Source: Oligoflexales bacterium (GTDB lineage: Bacteria; Bdellovibrionota_B; Oligoflexia; Oligoflexales; RGVZ01). From it: 57,596 nucleotides of DNA. Every line of letters starts with the position of its first letter. The first letter of the stretch is position 1. The notes under the pieces are model-generated. The model ran no database searches and had not been told where the DNA came from. It saw only the letters and a program-made list of their open reading frames with translations. Both the position numbers and the translations under genes were made by a program. Below, one piece after another: positions 34,789 to 44,076 of this stretch. Location of the stretch: the NCBI GenBank assembly GCA_947479535.1, contig CANJZQ010000010.1, forward strand, positions 1 through 57,596, written 5' to 3'.

Positions 34789-35533
34789 AGGTCACCGTGC
34801 TTTCCTCACCTGTACCAATGGTCTCCAACGTGCCGGAGTACGGATTGGTTTTCATCGTGTAAGGGGTGATCGAATCGTCAGGCTGACGCTCGTCCTTTTT
34901 ATAAGAGACAATCATCCACGCCTTTTCAACGTATCCACCTGGCAAAAAATACAAAAAAGCCCGTCCGTTGTCTGGCAGGTCCATCACCGACTGTTTCGTG
35001 GCGTGGTGCTCTGCCTGCATCTCCTTGATCATCAGGTAAGGACCAATGGTCCGTTCCCGCCATTCAAGGTTTGCAACCCGGGTCCATTTGGGACGCATCA
35101 GCCTGGATTTCGCAAGAACCACCGGAGATACCGGATTGAATTCAGTCCGGGTATCCGGATCGACAATCGGTTCACCTGCGAGAGATTCGTATTCCAAGAA
35201 TGCGGATTCGGCAGCACTGTCCAAATCGCGCTCTTCCTCCTCGGTTGGATCATTCTGGGCCTTCTGGTCACCGAGAAGAAATTCCGGGCGGTCGGTCGTC
35301 TCCAACCAATAACGGCCGCCATTCAGTTCAAAAACAAGACGGTATGGCTTACCCGTCAGCACAGATAAATCAAAGGCGCTCCGGACGTCTTCAGCAAGAC
35401 GTCCGACCTTGGTGGCCGCCTCGGCCCCAGATTTCAAACTGAATTGAGGTATTGCAATGGAATAAACAAAAGCAACCAACGCGATGACCACAACCACTTC
35501 GAAAAGTGTGAAGCCACGGTTACCCGACGGCAT
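34781..35533 (-). CDS. gspH: Type II secretion minor pseudopilin GspH
   Basis: A 250-residue minor pseudopilin with the short leader MPSGNRG before FTLFEVVVVIALVAFVYSIA and Glu at position 5. The globular domain (for example VRSAFDLSVLTGKPYRLVFE) is longer than the usual 150-170 residues and has an acidic insertion (DPTEEEERDLDSAAESA) near residue 100. GGAGG lies before the ATG. It follows gspG by 14 bp. Confidence 0.88.
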   Translation of the reverse strand: MPSGNRGFTLFEVVVVIALVAFVYSIAIPQFSLKSGAEAATKVGRLAEDVRSAFDLSVLTGKPYRLVFELNGGRYWLETTDRPEFLLGDQKAQNDPTEEEERDLDSAAESAFLEYESLAGEPIVDPDTRTEFNPVSPVVLAKSRLMRPKWTRVANLEWRERTIGPYLMIKEMQAEHHATKQSVMDLPDNGRAFLYFLPGGYVEKAWMIVSYKKDERQPDDSITPYTMKTNPYSGTLETIGTGEESTVTFD

Positions 35534-35547
35534 ACGCCCTCCTTGAA

Positions 35548-36018
35548 TTAAGGAGTCGTTCCGCCGCCTGCAGGCTGCTCAGGATACACAATGTCATCAG
35601 CATTGCCGACCGAACCATCCGGACCTCCGCTGATGATCTTGAAGTTGCGGCCATCAGATTCATACTGGAACTTATTGCCCCAAGGATCATTCAACTTGTT
35701 GCTCTCGGTGTAAGGACCGCGCCAGGTTTTGACATCGGACGGAGCAGCAATCATCGCGTCCAATCCCTGCTCGGTGCTTGGATAACGTGAATTGTGCACC
35801 CGGTATAATTGAAGGCTCTGCTCCAACACTCCCATACCCAGCCTCGTCTGATCCTTCTTGGCCTCTTCCTGCTGACCGACAAGGTTCCGGACAAGATACG
35901 CCATCAAGGTCCCCATCAGGGCGACCACGATGATGATCTCAATCAGTGTCATCCCCGACTTCGCCGCATTAGTGAATGGCTTCTTTAACAACACACCGAT
36001 TCTGCGCAACAAGATCAT
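35548..36018 (-). CDS. gspG: Type II secretion major pseudopilin GspG
   Basis: A 156-residue major pseudopilin that polymerises to form the periplasmic piston. The cleavage motif is AAKSG followed by MTLIEIIIVVALMG: the first mature residue is Met rather than the usual Phe, and Glu is at position 5. The GspG core YPSTEQGLDAM, WRGPY and NDPWGNKFQYES is intact, and the C-terminus has the DGSVGNADDI loop that binds calcium in other GspG proteins. The ATG at 36018 is 6 bp after AGGAG, giving a 22-residue leader. Confidence 0.93.
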   Translation of the reverse strand: MILLRRIGVLLKKPFTNAAKSGMTLIEIIIVVALMGTLMAYLVRNLVGQQEEAKKDQTRLGMGVLEQSLQLYRVHNSRYPSTEQGLDAMIAAPSDVKTWRGPYTESNKLNDPWGNKFQYESDGRNFKIISGGPDGSVGNADDIVYPEQPAGGGTTP

Positions 36019-36095
36019 CATCTGCTCCTTGATATGCGAAGGCGTTGAAACCGCGCCTGACATGGCTAACATCGTACTTTAAAATTCTGTAAAAA

Positions 36096-37316
36096 TCACC
36101 GCAGTCGATTCATCACACTCAGCATTGGGATCATCAGTGCCGCCAGAATCCCACCAGCACCCCCCGACATCAGAATGACCATCGCAGGCTCGATCAACGA
36201 GATCATCGCACTGACTTTCCGCTCGACTTCGGCATCATACGCGGTCGCGACGTGTCCGAGCATCTCCTCAAGCTGTCCCGTTTTTTCGCCAGTCATGATC
36301 ATGTGGACCACAAGAGGCGGAAACTCACCACTCTTCTCAATCGTGCTACTAAGGCTCTTGCCCTCCTGAACTGCGACCTTGGCCTCGTCCAGAACGCTCG
36401 CCAGGACCGAGTTCGGGATCACATTCCTTGTGATCTCCAGGGCCTGGATGATTGGCACCCCTGAATTTAGCAGCGTTGACAGAGTACGCGTGAAACGAGA
36501 CACGTTCAGCCGCAAAATAATCGGGCCGAAAACCGGCAGTTTCAGGGCCATTTCATCAAACTTGCGTCGACCGGCATCGGTTGAAACCCAGTACTTCAGG
36601 GCGAACCAAGCAAAGACGCCAAACGCACCAACCAGCCACCAGTAATTTTGTAGAAACTCCGAAATCTTGATCAGCAATTCCGTGTACCAGGGCAGCTGAA
36701 CCTTCAGACTCACAAAAACCTTCTGGAGCTTGGGAACCACACTGACAAACAGAAAGACAACAATGCTTGAGCTGGCGAGGATCATCACTGCAGGGTAGGT
36801 CATTGCCGTAACAATCTGCCCCCTGATTTTCACCTGATACTCGATGAAGTCGGCAAGACGCTCAAGAACCTGAGCCATATTCCCGGAGGATTCGCCGGCG
36901 CGAACCATATTGACGTAGAGACGATCAAAAACGCCTGGAAATGAGCTCATTGCCTCCGCCAAGGACTTACCCTCGGAAATCTGATCCTTGACCGAACCAA
37001 GAGCGTTCTTCAAAACCTGGTTTTCGACCTGTTGAGTCAGTGCACGCAGGGATTCGTCCAAGGGCACCGACGCAGTTTGCAAGGTCGCAAATTGCCGCGT
37101 CATGATCGCAACGTCCTGTGGCGACACGCGAGAACCAGAAAAGCGGGACTTGGTCTTCGCCTGAGCGGCCGCCGCCTCTTCACTGATTTCAGATACCATA
37201 ATGCCATCGCGCTGGCGCAGCTTCTGTCGCGCCGCTTTTACAGACTCGGCTTCAACCTTGCCCTTTTTCTGGGCACCCGTTGCTGCATCAAGTCCTTTGT
37301 AGGAATACTGTGGCAA
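36096..37316 (-). CDS. gspF: Type II secretion inner-membrane platform protein GspF
   Basis: A 406-residue polytopic protein with two GspF domains, each followed by membrane helices (about 168-190, 217-240 and 375-400). VRAGESSGNMAQVLERLA (first domain) and MTGEKTGQLEEMLGHVA (second domain) are the signature. It starts MPQYSYKGLDAATG, the usual N-terminus. The start codon is TTG, supported by GGGGAG 6 bp upstream. It binds GspE and GspL. Confidence 0.95.
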   Translation of the reverse strand: MPQYSYKGLDAATGAQKKGKVEAESVKAARQKLRQRDGIMVSEISEEAAAAQAKTKSRFSGSRVSPQDVAIMTRQFATLQTASVPLDESLRALTQQVENQVLKNALGSVKDQISEGKSLAEAMSSFPGVFDRLYVNMVRAGESSGNMAQVLERLADFIEYQVKIRGQIVTAMTYPAVMILASSSIVVFLFVSVVPKLQKVFVSLKVQLPWYTELLIKISEFLQNYWWLVGAFGVFAWFALKYWVSTDAGRRKFDEMALKLPVFGPIILRLNVSRFTRTLSTLLNSGVPIIQALEITRNVIPNSVLASVLDEAKVAVQEGKSLSSTIEKSGEFPPLVVHMIMTGEKTGQLEEMLGHVATAYDAEVERKVSAMISLIEPAMVILMSGGAGGILAALMIPMLSVMNRLR

Positions 37317-37354
37317 TTCAAGCTCCCCACTGCCAGTTCAACGGCTGCATCACA

Positions 37355-39259
37355 CTATAGACCCAGATCAAGATCATCGGTTTGCGTTTTCTGGACGGCT
37401 TCATCAATCGACGTTAACCCGTCCACAACTTTTGACATTGCGGATTCCCGCAGGGTTTTCATGCCACGTTCAATCGCAACCCGTTTGATGGCCTTGGCGT
37501 CAGGGGACTTGATGATCGTCTCACGAATATGGTCATCAAAGATCATAAGTTCGTAAATACCAACACGCCCGGTGTAGGCCTGATTTTGGCAACGGTCGCA
37601 TCCTTGTCCGGCCCGGTAAATCTTCTTTCCGGCCAATTTCTCTCGAGTGATGCCGATGATGTGAAGCTCACGATCGGTCGGATCATAGGCTTCGCGGCAA
37701 GTCTGGCACAACTTCCGGACCAACCGGACAGCCGCCACCCCCAAAACCGCTGATGAAATTTGAAACGCTTGAATATTGAAGTCCATGAGGCGCGTGACCG
37801 TCGCGGCGGAATCGTTGGTGTGAAGCGTGGAGAACACAAGGTGTCCGGTCATCGATGACTGCATGGCAATGGTTGCCGTCGTGGCATCACGGATTTCACC
37901 GATCATGATGACGTCTGGATCCTGTCTAAGGATCGAGCGCAACCCCTCAGCAAAACCCATTCCAATCTTGTCTTTGACCTCGATCTGTCCGACGCCGGGC
38001 AACTGGTACTCAACCGGATCTTCAATCGTCAAGATATTGATGTCTGTGGAGTTGATGTGCATCAATGAAGCGTAAAGCATACTGGACTTACCTGAACCCG
38101 TTGGACCGGTTACCAGGATCATCCCGTGTTTTTGTTCAATGAGATTAGCCCAGACCTTAAAAAGGTCCTCCTCCATACCCATTTGATCCAAGCGCTTCGC
38201 ACCAGACGTCTTGTCCAAAAGGCGCATGACGATACGCTCACCATGGGCAGTCGGCAAAACCGATAATCGAACGTCAATATCGCGACCAGCGACCTTGATG
38301 TTAATTCGACCATCCTGCGGGACCCGCTTTTCAGCGATGTTCAACTTCCCAAGGATTTTTACACGGGAAGCCAGCGAATTTCCATGGCGCTTGGGTATTT
38401 GCATCTTGTCATGAAGGGCGCCGTCAATTCGAAAACGCACCACGATTTCAGCGTCGTACGGCTCGATGTGAATGTCAGACGCCTTTTCTTTTACCGCACG
38501 GGTCAAAAGCCCGTTAACGAGGCGGATGATGGGTTTCTCATCGTCCGTCGACTCCAGGAGATCCCGGGTTTCCTCAAGGTCTTCGTCCATGCCAATTTCA
38601 GGGACGTTGAGTTCATCGATCACTTTCTTCGAATTATCGTTTGAGCGCTCAAAAACCCTGTTGATGCTGGCTTCAATAATGGACGGAGGACTGACCACAA
38701 TATTGATGTTTGTCGAAAGGATGAGACGCAAATCATCTAACGGGAAAATATTCAATGGATCGGCAACAGCGACCGTTACATTGAAATCGTCACGGGCAAC
38801 GGGAAGAAGCTTGTTGTCGCGGCAAAAAGCAATCGGGATATTCTCCACCAGTGCCGGATCGATGTCATTGATCGGAAGTCGGGTGTAATAAGGCAAATCA
38901 AGCTGCGCAGCCAGGGCGCGCAGCATGTCCTCTTCGCTAATCAAATTCTTTTCGAGCAGAATCTGACCTAATTTCTGTCCCTTGCCTGCAGACTGTTGTG
39001 CCTTCAGCGCTTCATCCAGCTGCGCACGGCTGATGACCGCCGTCTCGACGAGGATCTCGCCAAGGGATTTTTTTCGCTTCCTGGCACCGGGAATCCCGGC
39101 GTCCGCAACAGGGAGGTTGGCCCACTTTGGTCCCTCTGAGGCAGCTCCACCCTCGGTCCCGGATGAATCAGAATCGGGTAATGGACGCACGCCGTCGCCG
39201 GTGCCATCACCGTAGGCGTCGGAATTTGGAAAATCGAAATCTTCTACATTGTCATTCAT
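37355..39259 (-). CDS. gspE: Type II secretion ATPase GspE
   Basis: A 634-residue cytoplasmic hexameric ATPase that powers pseudopilus assembly. An acidic, Gly/Ser-rich N-terminal tail (about 1-50) is followed by a MshEN-type N1 domain (about 62-125), and a catalytic domain with Walker A GPTGSGKS (385-392), Asp box, Walker B (DPDVIMIGEIRD) and His box. The tetracysteine zinc site is LCQTC and GCDRC near residue 530-570. GGGAG lies 6 bp before the ATG. Confidence 0.95.
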   Translation of the reverse strand: MNDNVEDFDFPNSDAYGDGTGDGVRPLPDSDSSGTEGGAASEGPKWANLPVADAGIPGARKRKKSLGEILVETAVISRAQLDEALKAQQSAGKGQKLGQILLEKNLISEEDMLRALAAQLDLPYYTRLPINDIDPALVENIPIAFCRDNKLLPVARDDFNVTVAVADPLNIFPLDDLRLILSTNINIVVSPPSIIEASINRVFERSNDNSKKVIDELNVPEIGMDEDLEETRDLLESTDDEKPIIRLVNGLLTRAVKEKASDIHIEPYDAEIVVRFRIDGALHDKMQIPKRHGNSLASRVKILGKLNIAEKRVPQDGRINIKVAGRDIDVRLSVLPTAHGERIVMRLLDKTSGAKRLDQMGMEEDLFKVWANLIEQKHGMILVTGPTGSGKSSMLYASLMHINSTDINILTIEDPVEYQLPGVGQIEVKDKIGMGFAEGLRSILRQDPDVIMIGEIRDATTATIAMQSSMTGHLVFSTLHTNDSAATVTRLMDFNIQAFQISSAVLGVAAVRLVRKLCQTCREAYDPTDRELHIIGITREKLAGKKIYRAGQGCDRCQNQAYTGRVGIYELMIFDDHIRETIIKSPDAKAIKRVAIERGMKTLRESAMSKVVDGLTSIDEAVQKTQTDDLDLGL

Positions 39260-39283
39260 TGAACACTCCCATGGACTCCCAAA

Positions 39284-42097
39284 TCACTCCATCGGCGGCG
39301 GCGGTTCCACTGGCGGAGGCGCATCAAATGATCCGCCATCACCGCCAAACCCGCCTTGAGGTGCCGCCGGAGGAGGAGGTGGTGGTGGAAGAGGAGCTCC
39401 ACCAGCACCTTCGCTGCTGCCTGAACCGGATCCGCCACCGATAAACGGAACCGGAACTGGTTCGGATTGTGGAGTCTCATTCCCCTCTGCTGAATCGTTG
39501 GCATTCTCACCCGAGTTTTCGTTCTCACTTGTTCCCTGAGGCTCACGCATTGCCTGCTCACGCAATTCCTTCTCGCGAATCTCAGACTCGTCCGGCTTGT
39601 GCTCGCCGTCAGCAGCTTTCGGCAGCAAGGCATAAAAGTCATCCTTTTTAAAACGTGATCCGTAAACCTGCTGCATGAAATCGTCACGTTCTTTTATCTT
39701 CGCCTGATACACTGCCGCGAGATCATCAGCTCCATGAATGATGTGCGGAGTCAGGAAGATGACGAGATTGTTTCTAACGCTGCCAGTTGTAGAATTGCGG
39801 AACAGCCATCCGATGATGGGAATGTCACCGAGCAAGGGAATCTTCTGGAACGTTTCGTACTCAGTCGACTGAACCAACCCTGAAACCACGACCGTCTGCT
39901 GGTTCTTCACGGTCAAAGTCTGCGAAGTCTTGCGCTTGTTGATCTTTGGCAGGCCAGTCTGAGAGTCCACCTGTGGGGTGCTTGATTCGAGATCAACTTT
40001 CATCGTTACAAAGTTCGCATTGCTGATATTGGGCTTGAGGCTCAGCGTCAAATCAACGTCTTCCTTTTCAATCTTTGGAATTGCAACCCCGGTCTGGGCA
40101 TTGAACTCGGCCGACTTGAAGAAGATCTTTTCTCCTACCGTTATCTTGGCCTCTTCATTATTCGCAGTCAGAATATGAGGTGACGATAAGACGCGTGTGT
40201 TGGAGTCCGTTTTGATCAGTTTGATCAAGGCTCCTGGAGTGAAGCTACCGAGTCCCGGGACTTCCACGGAATTACCGGCAAGAATACCGATCGTCATGTC
40301 CTCGGCAAACGCTCCCGCGACCTTTTCTACTGCCGCGGCTGAGGTTGCCGTTGTTCCGGCTGCTTGGGCCGCAACAAGTGGAGCAATCTTGCTCGCCTCC
40401 CATGTCGTGATGATGTTGGAATTACCCTGCCCACCCCGGCCTCCGAAGATGCTGGTGCCAAATTTGAATCTGTTGTCGACGTTGATATCAAGGATGTCGG
40501 CCTCGACAAAAACCTGACTGCGACGGATATCCAGTTTTCGCACAATGGCATTGATGGCGTTGTAGGCGGCCCGGCTTCCGGTGATCAGAAGCGAGTTTGA
40601 CTGCTCATCGGCAGTAATTTTAGTCCCCTCATCGAGCTCTGCAACGACTGCATCGCTGCCAGGCATCATCTGTCCGTTGGGTCCGGTTGATGGGCGAAGC
40701 GGCGTCATGCGACGGCTTCCTCCCCCGCTCCCTCCTTTGCCTTGGGCCAGGTTTGACAGGGTCGAAGATAATTTTTTAGCATCCGCATAATCCAAGGGAC
40801 GCACATGGATGGTGGCCTGCTTGGTCGGATCATCAAGTGCTGTGTCAAATTTCTTTACCAGTGCTTTGACATCCGAAATCGTCCGGGGGGGGCCAAAAAT
40901 GATGACTGCATTTGAACGCTCGTCCGTCAGAAGCTTGTACGCTGGCGTTCCACGCCCGGCACCAGCCTTCATCAGTTCATTGATCTTGTCCACGATGCCC
41001 TTTGCGTCGGCATAGCGAATCGGGACAATCGAAACCTGAGGCTGCTGCCCCTGCACATCGAGCAGCTCTAGAATGTCCAAAATGCGCCGGACCTTGTAGC
41101 CGCTGTCACTGATGATCAAGGTGTTGGTTTTTTCGTATGCGATCATCGAATTCGAAGAAACAATGCGCGAAAGGGTGTTTTGAATTTCCTTTGCCTCGAT
41201 GTATTTCAAAGGAACGATTTGAGTGATGATTTCGTCGGTCAGAAGAGTCCATTTAGAACCTAGAAAAGTTTTCAGGTTGTCTTTGACCGCTGTCCGGACC
41301 GGCATGATCTTGATGACCTTCCCTGTCTCAACGGTGGTCATCCCCAAGAGGTTCAGGGCTGACAGGAATGCCTGATAGGCTTCCTCCTTGGTCACCTTGC
41401 GGGGTGAAATAATTTGCACCTTACCGCTGACATTGCGATCGAGAATGACATTCTTGTTGGTCCACAAGGCAACTGCCTTGATGATGTCCTTGATTTCGGT
41501 TGGCTCCGGAAAGTCGATGTTGATGAGTTCCTGGCCAGAGGGAATCGTTGATGAGCCCCTCTTGCCCTCACCCTTGCTCTCATTAATCTCGACCTTTGCT
41601 GCCACGCCCGCTGATTCAGCTGGACCAGATGAACTTGCAGAATCCGTGGGCTCACCAGCGGGGATGAAGGGCTCTGCCTTGGCCCTGTCCTTGAATGCTT
41701 TGGGATCCGAATTTTTTCTTCCCGGCTTCGCTTTCGCCGGCTTGCCTGGCTGCGATTCCGCAGGAGCCGTGGGTTTGGGCGTGCCCACGACCGGTGCTGG
41801 AGAAGGTGTGATTGGCGGCGGCGCCACCGAAGTCTGTGGCGGCGGCACTGGCGTCGCAGCATCATTGGTGGGAGATGGCACAGGTGCAGGTGCATCAGCG
41901 GGTGGCAGAACCGCAACTGGTGGTTCAGCTGGCGCAGCAGAATCAACCGCAGGGGGCGGCGGTGGTGGCAGGGTCGGAGTGCCCTGGGCCAAAATCTGCC
42001 CACCATGGATTCCAAAAAGGAGCCCAAACAAGGCTCCAGCTTGCACCATCATTTTTTTGACTTGTCTTGCCTGCACCTTGGTCATTTGAGGCTCCAT
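39284..42097 (-). CDS. gspD: Type II secretion outer-membrane secretin GspD
   Basis: A protein of about 937 residues that forms the outer-membrane channel. After a signal peptide there is a Pro/Ala/Val-rich linker (about 40-170), then the N0 domain (INIDFPEPTEIKDIIKAVA), N1-N3 domains, and the secretin core (VPGLGSFTPGALIKLIK, NTRVLSSPHILT, IPLLGDIPIIGWLF, NNLVIFLTPHII). It ends with a Glu/Asn-rich then Gly/Pro-rich tail of about 100 residues, not the usual S-domain; no GspS pilotin gene is nearby. ATG 42097 is listed, but ATG 42085 with GGAG 6 bp before it fits better for a signal peptide. Confidence 0.93.
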   Translation of the reverse strand: MEPQMTKVQARQVKKMMVQAGALFGLLFGIHGGQILAQGTPTLPPPPPPAVDSAAPAEPPVAVLPPADAPAPVPSPTNDAATPVPPPQTSVAPPPITPSPAPVVGTPKPTAPAESQPGKPAKAKPGRKNSDPKAFKDRAKAEPFIPAGEPTDSASSSGPAESAGVAAKVEINESKGEGKRGSSTIPSGQELINIDFPEPTEIKDIIKAVALWTNKNVILDRNVSGKVQIISPRKVTKEEAYQAFLSALNLLGMTTVETGKVIKIMPVRTAVKDNLKTFLGSKWTLLTDEIITQIVPLKYIEAKEIQNTLSRIVSSNSMIAYEKTNTLIISDSGYKVRRILDILELLDVQGQQPQVSIVPIRYADAKGIVDKINELMKAGAGRGTPAYKLLTDERSNAVIIFGPPRTISDVKALVKKFDTALDDPTKQATIHVRPLDYADAKKLSSTLSNLAQGKGGSGGGSRRMTPLRPSTGPNGQMMPGSDAVVAELDEGTKITADEQSNSLLITGSRAAYNAINAIVRKLDIRRSQVFVEADILDINVDNRFKFGTSIFGGRGGQGNSNIITTWEASKIAPLVAAQAAGTTATSAAAVEKVAGAFAEDMTIGILAGNSVEVPGLGSFTPGALIKLIKTDSNTRVLSSPHILTANNEEAKITVGEKIFFKSAEFNAQTGVAIPKIEKEDVDLTLSLKPNISNANFVTMKVDLESSTPQVDSQTGLPKINKRKTSQTLTVKNQQTVVVSGLVQSTEYETFQKIPLLGDIPIIGWLFRNSTTGSVRNNLVIFLTPHIIHGADDLAAVYQAKIKERDDFMQQVYGSRFKKDDFYALLPKAADGEHKPDESEIREKELREQAMREPQGTSENENSGENANDSAEGNETPQSEPVPVPFIGGGSGSGSSEGAGGAPLPPPPPPPAAPQGGFGGDGGSFDAPPPVEPPPPME

Positions 42098-42109
42098 CTT
42101 GCCCGGACG

Positions 42110-43105
42110 TTACTTGATCCGGACCGTGATCATCTGAGGCGTGGTTCCATTGCGCAAAACACTGATTCGCACTTCACGTTCGTTACGAAAAGATTCATAC
42201 AAGGCAAATCCCTGATCCGGGTTCTTCAAACTGGCATCGTTGACCTGCGTGATAACATCGCCATTCTGTAAACCGACTTTTGCAAAGAGACTGCTGGGAT
42301 CAATCGCAAAGATCTTAAATCCGTTGATTTGATTGTCGACCGTATTAGGTACCAGCCTGGCCGCGTTGATGATTTTACCAAATCCTGCGCCAAGTTCAGA
42401 CTCTACATACGAACCATCGACCAAAACCGGCGGCAATTGGTCGCCCGATCCACCGCCAGAGGGGATTCCCCCGCCAAGATCTCCGGCAGCCAACTGCTTT
42501 TCCAGATCAGAGACCAGACTCAGGCATTCCTTGACACCCTTGTTGTTGATAATGACCTCGTTGCGATCCACCCCAGCGACTAGCGCCTCTTCGTTTCCAA
42601 TGATCCCTTCCCCCACCCGGTAAATATCCGCGTCTGCCTGTCCTTTTTCGCGCACGGAAGCAAAGGATTTATCGCGATTGCCGAGGTAAATGGTCCCAAT
42701 CAATTCCAGGTTCAGCGTCCCAGGCTGGCATGGTGCATTGATGTCAAAAACGGGCTGCCCATCGCCACCACCACGGCGTTCCAACTCCTCTTTTGGATAC
42801 TCGCCGGATGAATTAAAAAGATTACGGTCTGTGATCGACTTCTTGAAGTCACGATAGTTTACCGATGCGATCCCCAGACCGGCTCCACCGCCACTGACCT
42901 TCGGACGATTCAACAAGCCACTGGCCAGATCCACCAATGGACCCACGGCAACCATGGTCAAAAGTGTCGTGGCAAGAATGTAGGCTGTAAAAACTGCCAT
43001 TGAGGCGCGAAGCGCGAGACGCACGGCATCCGGCCACCACTTTTGCTGTGGTAGTTGCTGGAGCTCTTCCAGCAATGCATTGCGACTGGGCATAAACAAT
43101 TTCAC
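42110..43105 (-). CDS. gspC: Type II secretion protein GspC, second tandem copy
   Basis: A 331-residue inner-membrane protein linking the platform to the secretin. A membrane helix (SMAVFTAYILATTLLTMVAV) lies at about 34-55, then a homology region with DRNLFNSSGEYPKEE and LELIGTIYLGN, a Gly-rich linker (about 210-225), and a C-terminal PDZ domain with GLQNGDVITQVND. GTG 43105 is listed; ATG 43093 is possible. It lies directly downstream of another, divergent gspC and upstream of gspD. Confidence 0.88.
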   Translation of the reverse strand: MKLFMPSRNALLEELQQLPQQKWWPDAVRLALRASMAVFTAYILATTLLTMVAVGPLVDLASGLLNRPKVSGGGAGLGIASVNYRDFKKSITDRNLFNSSGEYPKEELERRGGGDGQPVFDINAPCQPGTLNLELIGTIYLGNRDKSFASVREKGQADADIYRVGEGIIGNEEALVAGVDRNEVIINNKGVKECLSLVSDLEKQLAAGDLGGGIPSGGGSGDQLPPVLVDGSYVESELGAGFGKIINAARLVPNTVDNQINGFKIFAIDPSSLFAKVGLQNGDVITQVNDASLKNPDQGFALYESFRNEREVRISVLRNGTTPQMITVRIK

Positions 43106-43110
43106 TGCAC

Positions 43111-44076
43111 TTACTTCACTTTCATATTCAGATTCTGTTTCGCACCACTTCGCGAAAATCTGACTTCGATATCAGCCTCATTGCGCAACGATTGCAGCAA
43201 TTTGATGGCCTGAGATGTGTCTGTCAGAGGGATCCCATTGATTTCCTCCACAACATCACCGTTTTGCAATCCAGCCTTCTGATAAATTGAGTCGCTCCGG
43301 ATCCGGTCCAACTTGAAACCCTTCAACTCCCCGTCCACCACGTTTGGCGATGCCTTTGCATCCTGTAAAACCTGAGCAAAATCCGTCGAAAGGAGCTTGT
43401 TTTTGTAATCCAGGGACATTTCAATATTCCCGCCCTTGCGATCAAAACCTGGCTCCTTAAATGCTTCGCCAGGAGCCTCTGTCGCAAAACCGCGCTCTCC
43501 ACCAGCCTCGCCCTTTGGACGCGCCCTGCCTTTTTTTCGAGAAGACCGGACAATGTCTTGACGATCCAAAATCGCAATCTCCTTGCGCCCGTCCGCACGC
43601 AAGAGAATGATCCGGTCGATTTCTATTCTATCAAGCGTGGCATCAGCCTCGACTTGATCGCCGACTAGAAAACTGTTTGAGGTTTTTTTAGCCGTATTTT
43701 CAACCAAAGCGATTCCGGTATAGGGATCGCCCCCGTAAATAATCCCGATCACGTGAACCGGAAGGTCCGTCACCGCTAATTCCTCGCCCGTTTTGGCACG
43801 ACCTTTCTCGTCGTCAATCTTGCCTTCAGAATTGAAAATATTGCGTTTGAGAATCTCATCCACCACGGACTGGTCAAAAGTCACCGTTGGATCCGGAATT
43901 GTGACCGTTACCGCCGGCTTTTCTGAACCAAGGATCTTTTTTGGATCTGTCGGCGCAAGAATAAACGCCACAATTGTCGACACCACTGTTGCAAAAAGAA
44001 AAGCTCCGCCCAACGCCACGGCAATCTTACGCCAAGGCAAGGGAGCAAGCCTCTTCGCGATGGTTTCGATATCCAT
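43111..44076 (-). CDS. gspC: Type II secretion protein GspC, first tandem copy
   Basis: A 321-residue GspC with the same plan as the next gene: membrane helix at about 18-42, homology region with LKRNIFNSEGK and VIGIIYGGDPYTG, a charged linker (about 175-205, rich in Arg, Lys, Gly and Glu) and a PDZ domain with GLQNGDVVEEINGIPL. The two copies have clearly diverged outside the PDZ and homology regions. The ATG at 44076 overlaps the aroK stop by one base (TGATG), with GGAG upstream. Confidence 0.9.
   Translation of the reverse strand: MDIETIAKRLAPLPWRKIAVALGGAFLFATVVSTIVAFILAPTDPKKILGSEKPAVTVTIPDPTVTFDQSVVDEILKRNIFNSEGKIDDEKGRAKTGEELAVTDLPVHVIGIIYGGDPYTGIALVENTAKKTSNSFLVGDQVEADATLDRIEIDRIILLRADGRKEIAILDRQDIVRSSRKKGRARPKGEAGGERGFATEAPGEAFKEPGFDRKGGNIEMSLDYKNKLLSTDFAQVLQDAKASPNVVDGELKGFKLDRIRSDSIYQKAGLQNGDVVEEINGIPLTDTSQAIKLLQSLRNEADIEVRFSRSGAKQNLNMKVK

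Noticed and set aside
41392-42089. Open frames on both strands over the start of gspD
   Set aside because: They come from the low-complexity Pro/Ala-coding DNA of the GspD linker, which stays open in several frames.
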